Shown here: piece after piece, positions 5,164 through 8,737 of the stretch
Numbering within the stretch: the first letter of the stretch is position 1
How the letters are laid out: every line of letters starts with the position of its first letter
NCBI GenBank assembly: GCA_964648005.1
Contig: CAZYKR010000193.1
Span: forward strand, 1 to 8,737
DNA length: 8,737 nucleotides
From: JAGQTE01 sp964648005
Lineage (GTDB): Bacteria; Actinomycetota; Acidimicrobiia; Acidimicrobiales; Acidimicrobilacustridaceae
Reading direction: 5' to 3'
Notes under the pieces: generated by a model
The model's input: only the letters and a program-made list of their open reading frames with translations
What the model was told of the DNA's origin: nothing
Databases searched by the model: none
Translations under genes and position numbers: made by a program

Positions 5164-6932
5164 CCGGCTCGATGGGCGACGGCGACCGGTTGGACGGCGG
5201 CGCGCTGGACGACGCTGCGCTGGCGGAGCTGCACCGGCGCGCCGTCGCCGACGTGTGCGCTGCCGGTCCCTTCGCCACGGCGGTCGAGCCGGTCCTCGGC
5301 GTGCCGATGGAGGTCTTCGTCGAGCGCCACCGGTCGCTGCGTCAGCTCTTCGATGCGGTGGTCGACCGGCAGGGACCGCTCGGCGCGGTGACGCTCGACG
5401 GGACCACGTCGACGCGCGACGAGCTGCGCCGCGCCGTCGATCGCGTCGCCGCCGGCCTGGCGGCACGCCACGGCATCGGGCCCGGCGACCGGGTGGCGAT
5501 CCTGGCGGCCAACTGCCCGGAGTGGATCGAGGCGTTCTGGGCGGTCACGAGCCTCGGCGGCGTCGTCTGTGCCTGCAACGGCTGGTGGACGACGGACGAG
5601 ATCGACCGGGCGCTGACCGACCTCGAGCCGCGCCTGCTCATCGGCGACGCCCGGCGCCTGGAGCGGGTCGGGGCGGTGCCGCCCGGGTGCGCCGTCTGCG
5701 AGATCGAGTCCGACTGGGCGTCGCTGCGGCGTGTCGGGGCGCGTCGTGATGGACCGCTGACGCCCGCCGCCGTCGACGAGGACGACCCGGCGTTGGTGCT
5801 GTTCACGTCGGGCACCACCGGCGCGCCGCGCGGAGCCGTCATCAGCCATCGAGGCCTCGTCGGCTTCGTGCAGGTCAACCTGTGCAACGGCGCCGTGCGC
5901 GCTCGCCGGGCCGTGCTCGAGGCCGAGGCGCGCGGTGTCGACCCGGCCACCCTGCCGGCGCCGGCGCCACCGGCCCCGCACGTCACCCTCGCCACGTCGC
6001 CCATGTTCCACGTGTCGGGGCTGTTCGGCGCCGTGCTCATGGGCTTCGCCACCGGCGCCCGCCTCGTGCTGCGGCGAGGTCGGTTCGACCCGCTCGACGT
6101 CCTGGCGCTGATCGAGCGTGAGGGCGTCACCAACTGGTCGCCGATCGGTAGCACCGGACCTCGAGTCATCCACCACCCCGAGTTCGACCGCTTCGACGTC
6201 TCGACCGTGCGCCAGATCGGCTTCGGCGGCGGGCCGACCAGCCCGGCGCGCCGGGCCGAGGTGCAGGCGGCCTTCCCGAACGTCGAGCAGAACCTCGCCA
6301 CCGGCTACGGCTCGACGGAGACGGTGGCGTCCGTCGTCTCCAACGCCGGCGCCGACTACGAGCGGCACCCGGCCAGCGTCGGCCGTCCCAACCCCACCTG
6401 CCGCGTCGAGATCTGGGACGCCGACGACGTGGCGGTGCCCGACGGCGAGCTCGGCCGCATCGTCGTGCAGAGCCCCTACGGGATCCTCGGGTACTGGCGC
6501 GACGCCGAGGCCACGGCCGCGGTGGTGCGGCGCGATCGCTTCGTCGACACCGGCGACTTCGGCCGCATCGTCGACGGGATGGTCACCCTCGACGCCCGGG
6601 CGCGCGACCTGATCATCCGCTCGGGCGAGAACGTGTCGCCCATCGAGGTCGAGGCGTGCCTCGACGCTCATCCCGCCGTGGCCGAGTGCGCCGTCATCGG
6701 CATCGACCACCCGCTGCACGGGCAGGAGGTGGCGGCCGTGGTGGTGCCGGTCGGCGGGGGAGGGGACCGGGGAGCTGGAAGGGATGCCGCCGGCGTGGAC
6801 ACCGACGACCTCGCTGCCCACTGTGCCGCCACGTTGGCGCCGTACAAGGTGCCGACGGTGTGGGTCGTGCGGCGCGAGCCGCTGCCGCGCAACGCCGCCG
6901 GCAAAGTCCTCAAGCGCGAGCTCTCGGCGTAG
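5160..6932 (+). CDS. Acyl-CoA synthetase / AMP-dependent acid-CoA ligase
   Basis: A 590-residue class I adenylate-forming enzyme. The family activates a carboxylic acid with ATP to an acyl-adenylate and then usually transfers it to CoA. Visible motifs: the ATP-binding P-loop TSGTTGAPRG (216-225, with Arg224 where Lys is usual), YGSTET (383-388), DTGDFGRIVDG (Asp466 for ATP ribose binding) and ARARDLIIRSGENVSPIEVE, the hinge and A8 region. The C-terminal PRNAAGKVLKREL carries the adenylation lysine Lys582. The N-terminal about 60 residues precede the first recognisable ligase sequence. A Gly-rich stretch near residues 530-545 looks like a loop insertion in the small C-terminal domain. The ATG at 5160 overlaps the preceding stop as ATGA. 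The much longer open frame upstream runs over the membrane-protein gene and is a shadow. The overall style resembles medium- or long-chain fatty-acid CoA ligases, but the substrate cannot be assigned; O-succinylbenzoate or aromatic acids are not excluded. Confidence 0.92.
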   Translation: MTGSMGDGDRLDGGALDDAALAELHRRAVADVCAAGPFATAVEPVLGVPMEVFVERHRSLRQLFDAVVDRQGPLGAVTLDGTTSTRDELRRAVDRVAAGLAARHGIGPGDRVAILAANCPEWIEAFWAVTSLGGVVCACNGWWTTDEIDRALTDLEPRLLIGDARRLERVGAVPPGCAVCEIESDWASLRRVGARRDGPLTPAAVDEDDPALVLFTSGTTGAPRGAVISHRGLVGFVQVNLCNGAVRARRAVLEAEARGVDPATLPAPAPPAPHVTLATSPMFHVSGLFGAVLMGFATGARLVLRRGRFDPLDVLALIEREGVTNWSPIGSTGPRVIHHPEFDRFDVSTVRQIGFGGGPTSPARRAEVQAAFPNVEQNLATGYGSTETVASVVSNAGADYERHPASVGRPNPTCRVEIWDADDVAVPDGELGRIVVQSPYGILGYWRDAEATAAVVRRDRFVDTGDFGRIVDGMVTLDARARDLIIRSGENVSPIEVEACLDAHPAVAECAVIGIDHPLHGQEVAAVVVPVGGGGDRGAGRDAAGVDTDDLAAHCAATLAPYKVPTVWVVRREPLPRNAAGKVLKRELSA

Positions 6933-6960
6933 CCGCGCGAACGCTCGTAGCCGGGCCGTC

Positions 6961-7006
6961 GTTCATCGGGAGACCTCGGGCGGTTCATCGCCACGAAACA
7001 CCGATG
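6961..7006. promoter_or_regulatory. Short direct and inverted repeats upstream of zwf, possible regulatory site
   Basis: In the 136-bp gap before zwf, GTTCATCG occurs at 6961-6968 and again at 6983-6990, 22 bp apart start to start, which is about two helical turns. CATCGG (6964-6969) is also complementary to CCGATG (7001-7006). This could be a binding site for a regulator of zwf, but the words are short and no promoter hexamers are evident. The rest of 6933-7068 shows nothing else I can name. Confidence 0.25.
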
Positions 7007-7068
7007 GGTCAGCGTGAGTCGGGCGGCCGGCGTCGGCGTGTCGGCCGCGCCCCCGGACGGAAGGTCCC

Positions 7069-8529
7069 ATGGCGCACACCGACCCCACCGACATCGGCAC
7101 CGAGCTCATCTCACCCGTCAGCCCCTATGTCATCGTGCTGTTCGGCGCCTCGGGCGACCTCGCCCGCCGCAAGCTGCTGCCCGGGCTGTACCACCTCGCC
7201 CGGGCCGGGCTGCTGCCGGACTACCGCATCGTCGGCACCTCACTCGATCCCCTCGACACCGCCGGGTTCCGCGCCGTCGCCCGTGGGGCGCTCGACGAGT
7301 TCGCCCGGTCGCCGGTCACCGAGGAGGCCTGGTCCGCCTTCGCCGCCAACCTGTCGTTCGTCAGCCAGCAGGACGGTCCCGAAGGTCTGGCCAAGGCGGT
7401 CGCCGAGGTCGAGAGCACCTTCGCCGAGGCGCCGCGCCGGCTGCACTACCTGAGCGTGCCGCCGGCGGCGGCGTTGGAGGTGGTGGCGATGCTGGCCGAC
7501 GCCGACCTCGTCGATCGGTCGAGGATCATCATGGAGAAGCCGTTCGGTACGGACCTGCCGAGCGCTCGCCGGCTCAACGCCGCCCTGCACGAGACGTTCG
7601 ACGAGGCACAGATCTTCCGGATCGACCACTTCCTCGGCAAGGAGGCGGCGCTCAACATCTTGGCCTTCCGCTTCGCCAACGGGCTGTTCGAGCCCATCTG
7701 GAACCGCGAGCACATCGACCATATCCAGATCGACGTGCCCGAGACCCTGTCGCTCGGTACCCGCACCGCCTTCTACGAGCGCACCGGCGCCTATCGGGAC
7801 ATGGTCGTCACGCACCTGCTCCAGATCCTGGCGTTCGTGGCGATGGAACCGCCCACCGCCCTCGAACCGCGCGCCATCACCGAGGAGAAGAACAAGGTCT
7901 TCCGGTCGATGCTGCCCATCCAACCCGCCGACGTCGTGCGGGGGCAGTACACCGGGTACCTCGACGAGCCGGGGGTGGCGTCGCACTCCGGGACCGAGAC
8001 CTTCATCGCCCTACGGTGCCTCATCGACAACTGGCGCTGGGCGGGCGTGCCGTTCTTCCTGCGCACCGGCAAGCGGCTCGCAGAGGGGGCGCGCATCATC
8101 TCGATCGCCTTCCGGGAACCGCCGCGCTCGATGTTCCCGGCCGGTTCCGGGGTCGGTGCCCACGGCCCGGACCACCTGACCTTCGACCTGGCCGACGCCT
8201 CGAAGCTGTCGTTGTCGTTCTACGGCAAGCGCCCGGGGCCGGGGATGCGTCTCGACAAGTTGAGCCTGCAGTTCGAGATCTCCGAGACGTCCGACGTGCT
8301 CGAGGCCTACGAGCGGCTCATCCACGACGCCATGTGCGGCGACCACACCCTGTTCACGACCTCCGACGGCATCGAGCAGTTGTGGGAACGGTCGGTGCCG
8401 CTGCTCACCAACCCGCCTCCGGTGCGCCCGTACGCGCCGGGGTCCTGGGGCCCCAACGCCATCCACCAGCTCATCGCCCCCTACGCCTGGCGCCTGCCGT
8501 TCGAACGCCCGTGGCGCAAGATGCCCTAG
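7069..8529 (+). CDS. zwf: Glucose-6-phosphate 1-dehydrogenase
   Basis: This 486-residue cytoplasmic enzyme is of typical family length. It oxidises glucose-6-phosphate to 6-phosphogluconolactone, normally with NADP+, at the entry of the oxidative pentose-phosphate pathway. The N-terminal Rossmann motif GASGDLA is at 26-32, EKPFG at 156-160, and the substrate-binding signature RIDHFLGK at 184-191 (Asp186, His187, Lys191). The motif TGAYRDMVVTH (239-249) ends in His249, matching the catalytic-base histidine of the family. The C-terminal domain shows RTGKRL (332-337). One oddity is Val-Thr before His249, where most homologues, such as E. coli Zwf, have Gln-Asn. The ATG at 7069 follows GGACGGAAGG at 7055-7064, a usable ribosome-binding site. 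The gene stands alone in this window: none of the usual pentose-phosphate neighbours (tal, tkt, opcA, pgl, gnd) is visible. NADPH supply would suit the peroxide-response context, though this link is inferred. Confidence 0.95.
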   Translation: MAHTDPTDIGTELISPVSPYVIVLFGASGDLARRKLLPGLYHLARAGLLPDYRIVGTSLDPLDTAGFRAVARGALDEFARSPVTEEAWSAFAANLSFVSQQDGPEGLAKAVAEVESTFAEAPRRLHYLSVPPAAALEVVAMLADADLVDRSRIIMEKPFGTDLPSARRLNAALHETFDEAQIFRIDHFLGKEAALNILAFRFANGLFEPIWNREHIDHIQIDVPETLSLGTRTAFYERTGAYRDMVVTHLLQILAFVAMEPPTALEPRAITEEKNKVFRSMLPIQPADVVRGQYTGYLDEPGVASHSGTETFIALRCLIDNWRWAGVPFFLRTGKRLAEGARIISIAFREPPRSMFPAGSGVGAHGPDHLTFDLADASKLSLSFYGKRPGPGMRLDKLSLQFEISETSDVLEAYERLIHDAMCGDHTLFTTSDGIEQLWERSVPLLTNPPPVRPYAPGSWGPNAIHQLIAPYAWRLPFERPWRKMP

Positions 8530-8552
8530 CCGCCGGGTGGTTCGTCGGTCGC

Positions 8553-8568
8553 GGGGGAGTGATTCCCT
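8553..8568 (+). terminator. Small hairpin just after zwf, weak terminator candidate
   Basis: GGGGGA (8553-8558) can pair with TTCCCT (8563-8568), with two G-U pairs, around a GTGA loop, which is a GNRA-type tetraloop in RNA. It starts 24 bp after the zwf stop. No T-run follows (CGTCGGCC), so termination is only a suggestion. Confidence 0.25.
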
Positions 8569-8611
8569 CGTCGGCCGGGCTGAGGCGGGCGGCTCGGTTG
8601 GGCGGGCGATT

Positions 8612-8653
8612 CTTGTGGTGCTGAGCCGCATATCCACGGGTGGGCACCACAAG
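8612..8653 (+). terminator. 10-bp inverted repeat downstream of zwf, possible terminator, overlapping an alternative hairpin
   Basis: CTTGTGGTGC (8612-8621) is exactly complementary to GCACCACAAG (8644-8653), with 22 bases between. Its stem shares TGGTGC/GCACCA with the palindrome after the MFS gene. The 3' arm also takes part in a second perfect 9-bp hairpin, GTGGGCACC (8640-8648) with GGTGCCCAC (8664-8672). The two folds exclude each other. No T-run follows either one. Confidence 0.4.
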
Positions 8654-8672
8654 GTCGGCCTGGGGTGCCCAC
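8640..8672 (+). promoter_or_regulatory. Alternative hairpin sharing an arm with the inverted repeat at 8612-8653
   Basis: GTGGGCACC (8640-8648) pairs perfectly with GGTGCCCAC (8664-8672) around a 15-base loop. Bases 8644-8648 are also needed by the upstream hairpin, so the transcript could take one fold or the other. This is the geometry of an attenuator or of overlapping terminators. GC-rich DNA makes chance pairing a real alternative. Confidence 0.35.
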
Positions 8673-8701
8673 TGGCTGGTTGGTGCAGTGACGCTAAGGA
8701 C

Positions 8702-8714
8702 TGATGTCACATCA
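8702..8714. promoter_or_regulatory. 13-bp perfect palindrome, probable operator of a gene beyond the right edge
   Basis: TGATGT-C-ACATCA is a perfect 6+6 palindrome with a one-base centre, in a comparatively AT-rich stretch after GC-rich DNA. GTGAC (8688-8692) and GTCAC (8706-8710) add a partly overlapping inverted pair. TTGACT at 8723-8728, nine bases downstream, resembles a -35 hexamer of a rightward promoter whose -10 would be outside the window. The half-site shape is compatible with several dimeric regulator families, and I do not assign one. Confidence 0.4.
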
Positions 8715-8737
8715 CAGATCGGTTGACTCGGGCCGAC

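Noticed and set aside
6925..6935. Short CGGC-GTA-GCCG hairpin over the ligase stop codon as a terminator
   Set aside because: The stem is four base pairs with no T-run, which is common by chance in this GC-rich sequence.
8471..8710. Minus-strand open frame of 79 codons at the right end
   Set aside because: It overlaps the 3' end of zwf, has no ribosome-binding site or known motif, and crosses two perfect inverted repeats that look regulatory.

Overview
The window is about 70% GC and densely coded. Start codons are ATG or GTG, and one gene set is joined by 4-nt stop/start overlaps. The proteins (OxyR, a TetR/AcrR-type repressor, a DHA2 drug-exporter homologue, bacterial-type glutamate decarboxylase, a GC-rich acyl-CoA ligase, and a glucose-6-phosphate dehydrogenase) together suggest a chromosomal segment of a high-GC actinomycete. 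A lineage near Acidimicrobiia is my guess from composition and gene flavour, not something the sequence proves. I see no insertion sequence, phage gene, CRISPR array, rRNA or tRNA.

Left part (1-999). The 3' end of an oxyR-type peroxide regulator reads rightward and meets a leftward TetR-family repressor gene. The two coding ends converge inside four tandem 14-bp repeats, each of which carries TGATCA and so supplies a stop codon on both strands. The TetR gene is divergent from a large MFS exporter gene. The 69-bp gap between them holds a nested inverted repeat built on TGGCA/TGCCA, the expected layout for a repressor that controls itself and its efflux pump.

Middle part (1000-6932). After the 14-helix MFS transporter comes a 50-bp near-perfect palindrome and a second small hairpin. 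A tight rightward operon follows: glutamate decarboxylase, a six-helix membrane protein of unknown function, and an acyl-CoA synthetase/AMP-ligase, joined by a GTGA and an ATGA overlap. The decarboxylase would consume a cytoplasmic proton and make GABA. No glutamate/GABA antiporter gene is present. The position next to the decarboxylase is taken by the membrane protein, which consists of three tandem two-helix repeats carrying six copies of a V-G-S-x-x-F-like motif. This unexplained trio is the most interesting part of the window.

Right part (6933-8737). After a 136-bp gap comes a complete glucose-6-phosphate dehydrogenase gene (zwf), alone rather than in the usual pentose-phosphate cluster. 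The last 208 bp are non-coding. They contain two mutually exclusive hairpins, then a 13-bp perfect palindrome near a TTGACT hexamer, probably the control region of a gene beyond the window. A common theme of oxidative, acid and drug stress (OxyR, NADPH-generating Zwf, decarboxylase, efflux) is plausible, but it is inferred only from gene proximity.
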